Shown: piece by piece, positions 45,434-57,130 of the stretch
Position numbering within the stretch: the stretch's first letter is position 1
Layout of the letters: every line of letters starts with the position of its first letter
Source of the DNA: Strobilurus pachycystidiatus
Lineage: Eukaryota; Basidiomycota; Agaricomycetes; Agaricales; Physalacriaceae
NCBI GenBank assembly: GCA_019915135.1
Contig: JAHLMK010000008.1
Coordinates: forward strand, 1,488,001-1,552,000
Direction: 5' to 3'
DNA: 64,000 bases
Made by a program: the position numbers and the translations under genes
Notes under the pieces: model-generated
Database searches by the model: none
Seen by the model: only the letters and a program-made list of their open reading frames with translations
Told to the model about the DNA's origin: nothing

Positions 45434-46852
45434 ATGCCGTCGCTGCTCTCCTTGCTGCCCACAATGCCCAAGGATCTCACGAGGACCCTCTTGCCCACGT
45501 CGACCACAGACTTTGCCTTGCCTGCATACGGCGCCGTGGCCTCTACCTCGTCGCACGCCATGGACGACTCCCCGCTTGTCTACAGCAGACTGCGCCGCCA
45601 ATCTATACTCGCTCCGAAAGCATATCTTACAGAAACGCGGCTTGCCAGTCCTCTACAGACATCATTCACCCTGCAGCCATCGCCCAAGCTCGTCAAGTCC
45701 GGCAAGCCCAGCGCTCGCTCAGGCAGCGCCGGATCACTTGCCGCAGACACTAGCTCGTCATCCAGCTCTGGCTCATCCACGCCGGCCATGAGCACAGAAG
45801 ACGAGAGCACTCAGGATGCCAAGGTGGCGAGAGCTTACCGCTCTCCCCCTCGGAGATCAGCGTCTGCGGCCTGCGACACCCAAGACTCGCGTCCTTACCC
45901 AAAGAGAAAGCTTTCCTTTCCAGTGCGTGCTTTCCTGTGTCCTTGTTATGGTGCTGACACTGTTCACAGGTCAAACAACCCCGCATTGCCAACCTACTTG
46001 CAGAAGAGAGCCGACCTATCGAGAACGAGGTCAAATCAGAGGCCGCCTTCCAGCGCCTCCTTGCCGCAGAGAACAACCATCCTCATACGCCGCGTTCTCT
46101 CACAGATCGTGGCAGGTATCCTGAAGAAGCTGGCCCCGAGGACTACTTCACTCGGGAAGAGACGCCCAGCGACGATGAGAATGATGCGCTGTTCAACTCT
46201 TCTGGGGGCAGTAAACCCATCAATATAGTGTCTTCAGGGAAGGCAGCTAGTGGCGAAGACCTGTCCATGTCAATGGCAGGCAGTCCAAGTCAAATGGATG
46301 TCGATGCAGTGGTAAGTCATTCAGAGTGGTCTTGCGATTGCGCTCATGATATCGTAGCCTCCGTGTTCCCCTCGGTCAGTATCATCCTCCATGAGCCTTT
46401 GGCGCTCTACGCCACCTCCGACAAGCGCTGTCAGATCTGCGAAACGAAAATGTACGGTCTTTTGTCCTTCCAGCCTGTTTGACCACTTATCACGATACAC
46501 AGTGGACGATCGATTTGATCCTTACCCCACTAAACGGCGGGCGGTCTCACCCTCGATCTCCCATCTTCGAGACTCCCATTCCAACATGGGCTCTCCACGC
46601 AGTGGCCGTTTGCCCATCGCCATCCCCGTTTCAATCCCCCCATCAGCAATGAGTTCCGCTGCTTCTTCTCCCACCATGGCGGGCGGTCAGTATTCCCGAC
46701 CAATGAACATCACTTCAAGTCCCACTCTCCGGGCATCAATGGGTCTCGCAAGTCCCATTCTTCGTCCGCTCATGCGAGCTAGACGGGATGACCGCGATGA
46801 CAGAGAGATCGAAGGGGCAGGTGAAGCAGTTGGCGGGCTCAGCTTAGCTTAG
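45434..46852 (+). CDS. Disordered Ser/Pro-rich protein with basidiomycete-type C-terminal motifs
   Basis: I do not recognise the function. Starting at MPSLLSLLPTMPKDLTRTLL (45434; earlier frame start at 45374 also possible), four exons end at 46852. Introns: after KLSFP (donor GTGCGT near 45919), after MDVDAV (near 46312) and after AKRK (near 46451). Motifs: YSRLRRQSI, VKQPRIANLLAEESRPIENE with AAFQRLL, DDRFDPYPTKRRAVSPSIS, RASMGLASPILRPLMRARRD, and the end EGAGEAVGGLSLA. The DRFDPY-KRRAVSP block resembles short G1/S-factor-binding segments in yeast Whi5/Nrm1-type regulators, but this rests on memory of a short motif and is not proof. Shares a 177-nt divergent upstream region with rrb1. Confidence 0.65.
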
Positions 46853-47056
46853 CTCGACGGTGACATTTTCATTTGTATTTTGGTTATCTTCACTGTCTAA
46901 GTTATCCTCGCATCGCATCGACTCGCACTTTCATCGCTCTGAGCATCTCATCGACTATGTTTTCACACCATGTATTGGCTTCCTCGTTACCTCTGTACAG
47001 CAGCAGCATCTCAACTAGTCATACTTGTACCATTTATTGGCTACGTATACGTCGTT

Positions 47057-49262
47057 CTACTTACTCATATACGATCGCACTGCGGTATCAACGATTTCAC
47101 CCATCCCCAGGACGGCTTCCTCCTCCAATCTGCGCCCGACAATCTGCAACGCGACTGGGGCACCGCGGAACTTTTCAGGTTCGTCTGTGACACGTATGAG
47201 GATCAGTCAAAGAAGCCTCGGCCATACTCACAATATTCGTAATTGGCTAGATCCGCCGTACTGAAGAACTGGTGCGCTGGTTTCTTGATGTCTATGGATT
47301 CATCCACCTTGGTTACGGGGATAACCAGACTCGTGTAATCAAGGCCATTCCAGACAGTCGTGTACGCAGTAATCCTTACAGGACTCAGTAGCGGACACAA
47401 GCAGGGACAGAGTAGAGCTACCTGTTATTGCCATGTGTAGGGGCGGCATACGGCGCCATGGGGCAGAGAATTGCGTCGACAGGTCGATTTGTACCAGTGA
47501 TTTCTACTGTCTTCTCCCAGTGATCGAGGTACTCTTTTCGCAGTATTTGGCGCTCTTTCTGGAACTGCCAGACTTGGTAGGCTGTTGTTCCATCGCTCGT
47601 CACCTCTTCCCCAAGGTTGTACCCTTCCTCGTTCAGCTTGGTGGGACTCATACTGCTTACAACAGGTTCGCCGGTAGCCTTTGTGACCGTCTGATAGTCC
47701 TCGACATCTCCGGAGTACCAGACCTTTCTCTGAAGTGAAGGGTACATCAGCCATTGGACATCAAGGTAAGTAATACAGCTGACTTACAACGGCATTACAA
47801 ATCTCGCCATGCTTCAAGGGTACCCAGTCCACAACTGATAAGTCACTTAGGCACGAAAGAACACTGCTCGAATTGCGTATGTGGTCACCTGTATGACCAG
47901 CCTGGATGAGCGCTGCTTTGGCGATCTCAAGCCCACGAATGACAGGCGGATGTGGTACAACGAGGCCGTCGTTCCACATGATACCAAAGCACAGTTGCTT
48001 GCCGCCACCATGGTTGATAAGCCGGTATTCGTCCGAGCTCCATCCCTTGGGGATGACCAAAGGATCATCCCGCCAAGAGCCAGCATTCACGACGGACTCC
48101 ATAAAGATATAGAGTGCGGATAAACTGTCCGACATTGGGCCCAAGACTGAGGAGATGGAATCTTGTCCTTCCATGGAGTTGACGCTACCAGTGTAAGGTA
48201 CACGGCCGACTGAAGGACGCAGTCCGTATAACCCACAGAAGCCAGCGGGAATCCGAATTGAGCTGAGCCAAGGTGAGCATCAGGTCGAAGAGGATATCAA
48301 GAGATCTCCTACCCGCCAATATCTGAACCGACTCCTATGTATATGTAGTGTTCAAAAAGTCAGTCCGAAGTATGATTCGATTGCTACGAACCTATAGGAC
48401 TGCCTTTAAGTGCTACACATATGTTAAGCTCGTATGACTTATAGTCACGGCAAATCACTTACCAATAAGGGCACCTTCACCTCCACTCGATCCTCCTGCA
48501 GTAAGACTGCGATTATAAGGATTCGTTGTTCGTCCAAAGACATTATTGAACGTCTCTCCCCACTAAGACAAGCCTCAGTGGGTACGGAACAGTTGGCAAG
48601 AAGCTTGATACCATGAGCGTCTGGGGAACATTGGTTTTCACGAAGGGAACGGCACCCAAGGATTCGAGGGTGTCAACGAGAACTGCGTTCTTCTTAGCGA
48701 AGATGTTGACCCAAGACACGTAGCCTTACGGATAGATAAGTATGGATCAAACATCAGAGCACACGACTCATACCCATGGTGGCTTCGATGCCGCGGATGT
48801 TAATTTGATCCTTCAACGAGATGGGGAGACCATGCAGGGGCCCAATGACCGTTCCATTTGCTTTGAGATAGTCGTCCACCTCTTTCGCCCTAGAAAGCGC
48901 CTTTTCCACGAAGATCTCCGTCAAACAGTTGACCTTTGCACGAGTATAAGCACAGAGGACGGAAGTAAGGCGCGATGACGAAATCGTACAAGCTGGTGCG
49001 CGATAATAGCACGTTTATAGAACGCAGTCGTCACCTCCACGGAGCTCCATTCAGACCGAGCAAGCTTGGAGAGCAGTACTGGCACAGGAGAGTTCGTGAT
49101 GTCTCGCTCCTTGCCAGAAAGAATGCCGCAAGATTCAGGAAATGTAGAGACGTCGAGAGTATCCTTGGGAGGGAGCCCTTCTGGGGAGATCAGCCATTCC
49201 TTGGGGATAGACGCAAGCTGTCGAGCGCGTTTGTCTGCGATGATAGACCTCCAATCCGGCAT
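47057..49262 (-). CDS. Amidase (amidase signature family)
   Basis: Serine-hydrolase of the amidase signature family, hydrolysing amides or related bonds; fungal members include acetamidases and fatty-acid-amide-like enzymes. Start MPDWRSIIADKRARQLASIP at 49262, stop 47057-47059. Many exons (about eleven). Catalytic lysine region is LPISLKDQINIRGIEATM; the glycine/serine-rich signature is TAGGSSGGEGALIALKGSPI followed by GVGSDIGGSIRIPAGFCGL with both catalytic serines, then YGLRPSVGRVPYTGS. C-terminal blocks: AILCPMAPYAAPTHGNN, WNGLDYTSLVIPVTKVD, GAPVALQIVGRRLEEEAVL. All three triad residues are present. Substrate unknown. Confidence 0.9.
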
Positions 49263-49854
49263 GGCGATGGGAGATACTCAAGTGATAGGAAGAAGCTGAG
49301 AGCTATATAGGTCATATGTCGTGAGATCGCATTCCGGTAGTAAGGTGACCGCACCGGCTGTGCCTTTGAGGATTTGGTCAAAATGGGCATTCTCAAGGTC
49401 CACAAATGCTTGCTTGTCTCGAGATATCTGATGATGAGTCAAGATGCTCGAAGGATTCCGCCCAACTTTTACAATTCGTATTCCCACCTATATCGGAATG
49501 CTCGGAGACTCGGGCCGGCCACTCAACGCCAGAAAACCAAGACGTCGCAACGATTCTCTGCACCACGATCACCTCTCAGGCCACGAAATCTGTGGCAAAA
49601 CCATTTGCGATGAGACACACATATCGCTTTCGCCTCGGTTGCTCCACACCCTTGTCGTTGACTTCTAAGGCTCTTGGTACACACTGACAGCTATAAAAGT
49701 CTGATGTTTGGCTTAGCGTCTCTCATTCTCTTCTGCAACAGCCACGTTCATCGGACTTAGCAGAAGCTGCAGCCTTTACTTATATCCAAGAGCTCCTTCA
49801 CCTGATCTCGACCACGGCGCTACAGTAACGAGCTACTGAGCGACCATAATCATA
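49263..49854. other. Divergent intergenic region
   Basis: 592 nt between the amidase start and the nitrilase-fold gene start. A 69-codon minus-strand frame (49278-49487) and several plus frames exist with no known domain. No TATA box is obvious. Confidence 0.4.
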
Positions 49855-51592
49855 ATGTCTGTCAAACATTATGTCCACCACAAGCGGCCCCACAGCACCC
49901 TGATCCCGCTGTCCTTTGCGACGGGACTTTTGGCCGTGTATTCGCCCTCCCTCATTGCTGTGTCACTTCACCTCGCTACACTGCTCATATACGCCCCAAT
50001 CCTGACGTATCGTCGACACGCTGTCCGCCATGCACTCGGCTTGGTGACGGCGCTCGCGAGCGCTAAAGCTTTGGTTTGGGAGATCCCTGCCAGGAATGCC
50101 CTTTCCAACCCGGCGACATCTAGGTTCACCCTCTTCCTAGCATCCGCTGTCACCTCCATGATCACTGTAGGCGTGCTTTCCATTCAGACTCGGCTCAGAT
50201 CGCGCATTGCCTCAGCGTGGGTGCAGACCTTGCTCTTCCCGGCGCTTTGGACGAGTGTGTGGTACGCGATGTCACAAGTTAGTCCCGTAGGGCGACTTAC
50301 ATCCTGGGCACTGGTCATTGACGGGATGGGATATGACTGGCTTCTTCCGTTCATGGGATCGGATGTCAAAGACTGGATAGCCGCTGCGTGGGCTGTCGTG
50401 CTTTCCGATGCTGCTGGAGCGTGGCTGATGGGCACAGGGCCTGAGGAGAAGCCTCTGTTGGATGATCCTGCTAGACATGCAGACACCGGCACCTCTTCCA
50501 AACCCAAGGCAGTCATATCTTTGACTGTATTGCTGTCTGCTCTAGCGATTCCTTCCCTCTTCCTACCTGACAGCTTTCTTCCGGTCCTATCGCCTGACTC
50601 CACCGCATTGACCGTAGCATGCATCTTACCTTCACGCCCCGCTCAGCGTGAACTTACATTCGATGACTACTTCAATGCTACCGTTCAGCGTTGGGCTGTT
50701 GCAGACATATTGCTGTGGCCTGAAGGTGCTGTCAGATTCGACAGTGTCGACGCTCGCGATGCCGCCTTTGCCACTGTTGCAAAGGGCCTGCAGAAGTATT
50801 CAAAGGCTCTCGTCGGCGTCTCATTCGTTGACACGACCAGGGACCCCTCGGATGACACAGGGAAAAGACTTGTGCACATGAATGGGATTGCATTGATGTC
50901 GAGAGACTCGGTGGAACCTCAGGCGCTCTACTACAAACGCAACCTAGTCCCGAGTTAGTGTATAACCTCGCGTTGCGCGCAAGGCTGACCATCTCGATTT
51001 AGTTGCCGAGTCCTACAACTTGAGGCATTCGACCGCACCTCCGACCATAGTCAATCACACGATCAAGAAGCGTCCAATGCCGATCACAGCCTCTATCTGC
51101 TTGGATTTCGCTATGCCGAACCCCTTCGCTAATTTGGCAACGAAACCCGCCATTATCCTTGCTCCGGCCAGGACATGGGACAGGTCAGTCGGTGGAATTA
51201 TGTGGGAACAAGCGAAGCAACGTGCACTCGAGCTGGATAGTACTCTTTTGTGGTGTGACGGGGGCGACAATGGACTCAGTGGAATCGCTGGAAGAGGACA
51301 TTCTGAAGCGACACAGATTGGTAGGTTGACCCATCTTTGGTGCCTTCTTACTTCTGACCCAGGAGTGACAGGTGAAGGTTCTTGGGTCCGTTCCATTGGA
51401 GTCCCGTATCCTTTCGACACTCACAAAACCCTATATGGCCGAGGAGGAGGGTGGATTACCATGACTCTCGTATGGGGTCTCTTGGGCGTGGCGGTATCAG
51501 TCGAGAAGCTCGTGAACTTGGTGAATCGTCTTCCGACTCATCGTCGGAGGACTGCCGAGCGGTCGCTCATCGACTTTGGAGATGAAGAGTAA
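49855..51592 (+). CDS. Membrane-bound nitrilase-fold protein, Lnt-like (apolipoprotein N-acyltransferase-like)
   Basis: Carbon-nitrogen hydrolase superfamily domain preceded by about five or six hydrophobic segments, the layout of bacterial Lnt. Exons 49855-50953, 51003-51320, 51372-51592; start ATG at 49855. N-terminal helices lie at residues 15-190 (e.g. FATGLLAVYSPSLIAVSL). The nitrilase triad is intact: Glu in LLWPEGAVRFDS, Lys in YYKRNLVPS, Cys in ITASICLDFAMPNPF, with GIALMSRDS before the Lys and a C-terminal helix VWGLLGVAVSVEKLVNLV. The usual Lnt acceptor, a lipoprotein diacylglyceryl cysteine, is not known in fungi, so the substrate is unclear. I infer an acyl or amide transfer/hydrolysis at a membrane. 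Confidence 0.82.
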
Positions 51593-51695
51593 AAGTTGCT
51601 CAAACAGCCAACTCTTCTTCCTGTACTTACGACCTGCATACGACCGAGTATTGTACTTACACCAGAATGTACTGAAAATTACTGAGTTTGTTTGA

Positions 51696-53999
51696 ATGGG
51701 AAGTTCCGCCCGCCGTGATCAGAGCAGAAACGAGGCCGGCCTTGCTTCCGCGGAAACCAATCGCGGTGACATCCGTCCCACCTGTTCTGCACGAGTTCGA
51801 GCAGGTAAAAAGCGGAGCCTGCATAGGATCCCTGCACAAGCTCCTTGAGAAGGACTTGTCTCTGGCCCGACGTCTTCCACGCTTTCTTCCGTTCCTGCGA
51901 GCCTAGCGCGAAGCCTCCGAGGCTCTCTGCATAGGTCGAACCGCACATCGTCGAGTCAGCCGTACCGCATACAGCAGCCAATCCAAGGCACCGGCATTGA
52001 CGTAGGCGACAGCGAGGACGATTTCAGCGTCGTCAGCCGCAGCGAGCTCCCCATCAATCTCAACAGTCCGCCTGCGAGCGACGGCAGCCTCGACCCCTCC
52101 GCAAGCAGGCCAAACGGCGGAGTCCTCAGCCGCCTGAAGAACTACTCCAGGGTTTCTTTGATACCTCGGAGGAAGAGCCAGAACAGGTCCACCACAGCCG
52201 TCGACGGCACAGATCGCCTTCTAGACGCATTCCCGGACCCGCCCACTCACATCCCCACTCCCATCGCCTCGGCGTACACGACAGGTGCTGTCAGCCCACG
52301 TTTTGCGACATCGCCCACGGGAGCATCGAGCACGAGCGCTGCCACTCCCCAGCCGTCTCCCAGCAGCGACCAACCCTCACCAGGCTCACAGTCCTCACCC
52401 ACGCGCCGTCGATTCTCCGCCGATCGTATCAAAGCATTCGCGAAGCGTGCCATCTCGAAGAAAGACAAGCGTAGACAGCTCGGCTCACCTCTCCAGCCAC
52501 TGTACGAGCTATCCGCCGTAATCCAGAAGCCTTTGCCCCAGCTCCCGCAACCCTTCGCCGAGCCGCCTTTAGAAGTCCCAGTCTTGACCTACAGCTTGGT
52601 GAACCCCGCAGAACTCACCGCATCACCATATCTTGGGCTTGCTGAATTACTGTCCCCGTCCACTCGCACTTCGTTTGCACCTCCGTCTCCTTCTTGGTTG
52701 AGTCGGAACGTCCGACTCGATACGACATCGGCTGCTGGTGATAACAGCACGCTACAGGTTCCATCTGCACCTACACAGTCGGCGCCGTCCTCTCCCCTTC
52801 CTCTACCTATCCCTCCTCGCATTTTTGTGTCTGACACACGTCCAGACTCACAGCTGCTCTCACCTCTCGACGTCGGTGATTGGCTGACACATCTTGAGTC
52901 GTACAAGAACTCGGGCGCACTCTCGGCCACATCTTTGCACTCGCACATCTCCCGGAGGTCTTCCAAGACCTCACTCTCAGGTCACTCTTCACGTACTCTT
53001 TCCGTCAGAGAAGACATCGAGGCGGAGCCTTCACTCTTCACAGTACGCATGTTTCCCTCGTGTTGAAAATCATATGACTAACCGGTGTCGACAGGACGCT
53101 CCGAAAGCTTTGCTATCTAAACCCACAGGGTCTACTGTATCACTTTCACCCAGCATCCAGTCGCCCGGGAATTGTATCTCGCACATCTCACTGCAGGCGC
53201 ACGTTCATCCGTCCCTCTCACCCTCATCTACTCGTGCTATCCATTCGGTTGATCGAGAGATATTCATTCCTTCGAGAGAACCTCCAGATATAAGCACCTT
53301 CCCTCCTGAAATCATCACCGCCGCTATCGAAAGTATCCTTGCAAACAGCGGTGTTTCTATTGCGAAGATGGATCTTTTTGGAAAACAGAATGATGTTGTC
53401 GACTTTGGAGGAGGGACTGATTACTCCAACTACAAGTTCTTCTCGGAGCCTCCTCCACGCCATGAACCTCCACCAGTACGTGCCATTCTTCACCCACTCC
53501 TCAACTGACCTCACGGGTGTCGCAGCCTCCAGAACAAGTCGCCTCGCCATATATTCCCAATGAGGATGTTATCGTGCAGAATGAGTCCTTCGAATTTGCT
53601 TTGAAGGCTGCCCCGAACGTCCTATACGCACGATACAAACAATATGGACAGGTAACTACCCTTCACAACGTAACTTTCACCTCTCTGATTCACTGTTAGC
53701 TTGGGGTTCTTGCCTGGTGCTCAGAGTTCGGAGAACTCATAGATGCTTTGAAAGCCCTTGGATTCCAAGGCAACATGTTCGTCAGTACCCGTACACAGGC
53801 GCTGAAAACGTGCCAAGAGATTCTGCGTCTCGTTCTTCCAGAAGTGCAGATGCAGATCATCATTATGTACCTCTCGTCGCAAGTCGCTCGACTACGACGG
53901 TTCTTGGATTCGGATTCTCAGTGGGATGATTATCCAGAACCCAACTTCCCAATGGAGCCTTCATCGAGTATGAAGTCTCCTGGGCCCATGGCCATGTAA
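51696..53999 (+). CDS. Uncharacterised Ser/Pro-rich protein with conserved C-terminal helical region
   Basis: I do not recognise it. The proposed first exon (51696-51804, MGSSARRDQSRNEAGLASA) joins over a 48-nt intron (51805-51852) to a frame with no in-frame ATG of its own; this start is inferred from phase alone. The bulk is low complexity, Ser/Pro-rich. Later exons encode EIITAAIESILANSGVSI, then VQNESFEFALKAAPNVLYAR followed by YKQYGQ and the hydrophobic helical block LGVLAWCSEFGELIDALKAL then GFQGNMFVSTRTQAL, RTCQ-like LRLVLPEVQMQIIIMYLSSQ with VARLRRFLDS. That last block looks folded and well kept. Stop 53999. Introns have GT-AG ends. Confidence 0.65.
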
Positions 54000-54329
54000 T
54001 TGTAGTACATTCTCTCTCTTTCGCTTTTTTGTCTTTCCTCTGAACTTCGCCCTGTCTCACGATGAATCTCACATGATCTACAAATCGAATATTCATTGGC
54101 CACCTTGGCCACACTTACGTGACATCCAATGATATTCAAACCTGACATCAGACCTTCGTGAACAGAAGCAATTAGAGTGAAGTTGCTGATTACCCTCACC
54201 GCCGTTATGCGACACAACGCTCACTCAACGATCCGCTGCATTTTGCGCCACAAGCGCAGCCCGGTTCGACAGTTGAGGGGATCGACCATCGTCGCAGAGG
54301 TGAACCGCACAGAGATTGTCGTCGTCACT
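54000..54329. other. Intergenic
   Basis: 330 nt after the stop at 53999. Contains only short frames, CT-rich at its start (54014-54060). No gene or repeat recognised. Confidence 0.4.
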
Positions 54330-54586
54330 ATGCCACCACATCTCTCCCCGGATAACGCTTGTCTTGAGAAGGTCAATATTAATGCAGACGGGTGGAGCAA
54401 CGACGACGTTGTGATGAGCCAGCAACGCGCATCTGACTCGCTTTCTGAAAGACAGCTGCGATACGGTGAAATGAAGGACCATCTGACAGCGACTTTGAAG
54501 GACACGGGTACGTTTCAGAGAAAGTCAGAGACAAATGACGGATTGACATCTGCCTTCCAGACTCTACAGAAGAGGCTGAGAATTAA
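54330..54586 (+). CDS. Possible small acidic protein (two exons)
   Basis: Weak candidate. Exon 54330-54507 starts MPPHLSPDNACLEKVNIN, then a 53-nt GTACGT...CCAG intron (54508-54560) leads to TDSTEEAEN and TAA at 54584-54586; about 67 aa, with the helical RASDSLSERQLRYGEMKDHL. An upstream frame extends to 54177. Nothing known matches. It could be a chance frame. Confidence 0.25.
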
Positions 54587-54793
54587 GAGGGGTTCGTGGA
54601 GAGGTCAGTGTCGTGTACGAGTCAGTAAGTAGCTGCAAGCTGGCCATGGCCCAGACCAATGTACGATTCGGATACTCGGCAGATACTCGGTGTGACCCAA
54701 TTGTAACCCTAAAGTGATGTGATGAGTCATCATTGTGTCCACGGCCGATCGCACGCTACTTTTTTTCATCTTCCCTCAAGACCAATCGAAGCA

Positions 54794-55282
54794 ATGGCCC
54801 CCTCCAAAAAGTCCAAGGCGACCAAGTCCACCGAGTCCATTGCCGCAAGGCTTGCGCTCGTCGTCAAGTCGGGCAAGTACACGCTCGGCTACAAGTCGGC
54901 CCTCAAGCAGATGCGCAGCGGAAAAGGTGTGTATCTTCCATCCATCTCCCCCGGGGACTGGAGCGTGAGGCTGAGAAGGTCCCTTGAACTGATGTGTGCT
55001 CTGTGTAGCCAAGCTCGTCCTGATTGCTGGTAACTGCCCGCCTCTGCGCAAGTCAGAGCTCGAGTACTACGCCATGCTCTCAAAGACCACTGTTCACCAC
55101 TTCTCGGGCACCAATGTCGCTCTCGGCACGGCCGCTGGTAAACTCTTCCGTGTTGGGTGCGTTGCTTCTTCGGTTCTTCCTCTTCTGGGTGGCTAAATTT
55201 GCCTTTTCGTTCCAGTGTCATGACCGTTTCCGACCAGGGAGACTCTGATCTCCTGACTTTTGCTGAGGGCAACGCTGCATGA
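54794..55282 (+). CDS. rpl30: Large ribosomal subunit protein eL30
   Basis: 60S subunit protein of the L7Ae/L30e kink-turn-binding fold. Start [20 protein letters not shown] at 54794 in a CAATGGC context. Blocks: [80 protein letters not shown]. Two introns (donors after the GGAAAAG near 54925 and after GTTGG near 55157) with clear GT-AG ends; about 115 aa, the family size. A CT-rich tract precedes the ATG, usual for a ribosomal protein promoter. eL30 feeds back on its own pre-mRNA splicing in yeast; no such structure could be checked here. Confidence 0.95.
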
Positions 55283-55333
55283 GTTACTGCATGATCATTG
55301 TATGGGTTATGCAGAATAATATGCGTTTTTGGC

Positions 55334-56181
55334 CTATGATTCTCCTGTGTGTGGGCCCGGAGCCAGAATCTGATCGCGGACTTGAGAATCGGTCGACGCG
55401 GTGACGGCAATCTGTGCGATGCATTCTCTTCCTCTATCCTGGACATCGACTGCCATCGGAAGTTAGCGTCCATGGGTCTGGCAATCGGCCCTTTACACAC
55501 CTCCAACTTCGACGTGGTTCATCCTCAACTCACGGAGCAGATCATCTTTTCCAATTTTATCGGACAGCAATTCGCTCAGGCGCAAGGTAGTGGCACCTTG
55601 TCGCGGCATTGCGTCTCCGGGCGAGATGTTCAGGACGGACACATTGACATGCGAACTTTGCTTGAGCAGAGGCAAGCAACCAGCGGTTACAAACAGCGTG
55701 CTGTTCATGTCGATCTCTAAAATGTGATCAACAACATCTTGAATGACGACTCACCTGACGACGTTATTCTGGTATTCATTCGCCCACTCCTCCAGCGTCT
55801 GCACTGAAAATGAGTGATCTGCAGGCACAAAAATGGTCTTGCAACCTTGACATCCGCATAGGCTGCGTTGACCAACACGTCAACGCGCCCTTCCTTCTTT
55901 TGCATCCCCTCCACCAGCGCGCGTACGGATTTTTTGTCCCCCGCATCGCACGGCAAGCCGACGAGCTTGCCCTTCGGATGCGCCAATGCAAGTTTATATG
56001 CATGCAATGCTTCGTCGAGGAGGACCTCGGGATGGGCGGTGAAGTACACTCGAGCACCACAATCCCCAAATGCTTTGCACACGGCAAGCCCAGTACCCGT
56101 GCCACCTCCGACGACGAGACAGACAAGATCCTCCGTGCAATGAAGAGAGGTGCTTTGTGGCGAATGGCCGCTGGTAGCCAT
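55334..56181 (-). CDS. Short-chain dehydrogenase/reductase-like protein
   Basis: Rossmann-fold oxidoreductase. Start MATSGHSPQSTSLHCTEDLV at 56181; TGxGTG cofactor motif (GGGTGTGLAVCKAFG), VGLPCDAGDKKSV, VDVLVNAAYADVKVARPF. Later exon: INMNSTLFV-like DMNSTLFVTAGCLPLLKQS, then VSVLNISPGD. A final exon to 55334 is inferred from splice phase. The middle exon reads in two ways: in the frame that splices on it gives an odd peptide, while another frame gives DHSFSVQTLEEWANEYQNN, which looks more coding. A one-base change may be present. The C-terminal half, with the YxxxK motif, is not clear, so activity is doubtful. Confidence 0.6.
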
Positions 56182-56396
56182 AGTTGACTGATTTCTTGTG
56201 GGGAGATCTGTGAGGGTGCTGTCACTGTTACGGGGCGCTCGATGCGACCGCCCCCGTCTGTCGGATGACGCAGAATTGATGTCACTCGCAGTGTTCGATG
56301 CCTTTCGATGCTAGATGCGGATATCTCAAGCAGACGTCTACGTATACTGTGAGTTACAGTCGAGTAGCGACGTGTATGGTGCTACATTTTACATCC

Positions 56397-57130
56397 CTAT
56401 GTCCCCAGGAATGCATTAGCCACTGCCACTGGAGAAGAAGAGGTTTCTCCAGTTTGGGACGCGACTTGTGCCGGACTTGCGCGGTTGGGCGCTGGGTATG
56501 ATGACCTGCGTGCAGACATGAGCTATGACAGTCACCTGGTGAACTTCTCACGTACCACAGGTGCCCACCTACTTCTCTTCAGTTCCTTCTCTAATAATCG
56601 CAAGTTGTACAGATTGGCCTTGAAAGCCACGTCAAGGAAGTCGCCAATGAATGGGATGATGCCAATGGCGGCGTCAGCGACGACGTAGAAGAGCTACGTA
56701 TTCTTAGTATGATCCTTAGAAACAACCGTAGCGAGACGTACCATAAGGCCAACGACATTCCATGGTAAGCCAAAGAGCAAGCTCAGAAAGACTTGATACA
56801 AGCCGAGGATGAATCCGATGGCATCTCCAACGGCTGGGAGAACAGCGCCGATGACGGAATCTAAGCCAAATTGCAGTTCCTCAGGTAACGAGGCAAGGAA
56901 AGGAAATGTCGGAATGAGCCATTCCGACGATGCGTCGAGAAGGTAAGCGACAGTCCGGACTGTTCAGCAAGGTGTCAGTCAGAGGCATGAGACTGTTCGA
57001 GAGTGCATACTGTGGTTATAGAGACGTTGAGCCTAGCAGGACCGTGAGTGGGGAGGGCAAATCTCACTGAAGGCTCTTACATCGATTGGTGTCTGGGCTG
57101 ATAGAAGACCTTAGCCTGAGGAAGAGCCAT
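56397..57130 (-). CDS. DUF4112 protein, membrane-associated
   Basis: Function unknown. Start MALPQAKVFYQPRHQSM at 57130; stop 56397-56399. The DUF4112 domain reads VRTVAYLLDASSEWLIPTFP, FLASLPEELQFGLDSVIGAV, LPAVGDAIGFILGLYQVFLS, LLFGLPWNVVGLM, then across an intron LFYVVADAAIGIIPFIGDFL, DVAFKANLYNLRLLEKELKR, the hallmark repeated G-D turns. Helices are amphipathic/hydrophobic. A Ser/Pro-rich tail follows. The intron at about 56960-57010 has no consistent GT-AG pair that keeps the frame (see findings). Probably about 195 aa. Confidence 0.8.

Noticed and set aside
54889..55506. 205-codon minus-strand open frame
   Set aside because: Antisense to rpl30; the plus-strand eL30 protein is unmistakable.
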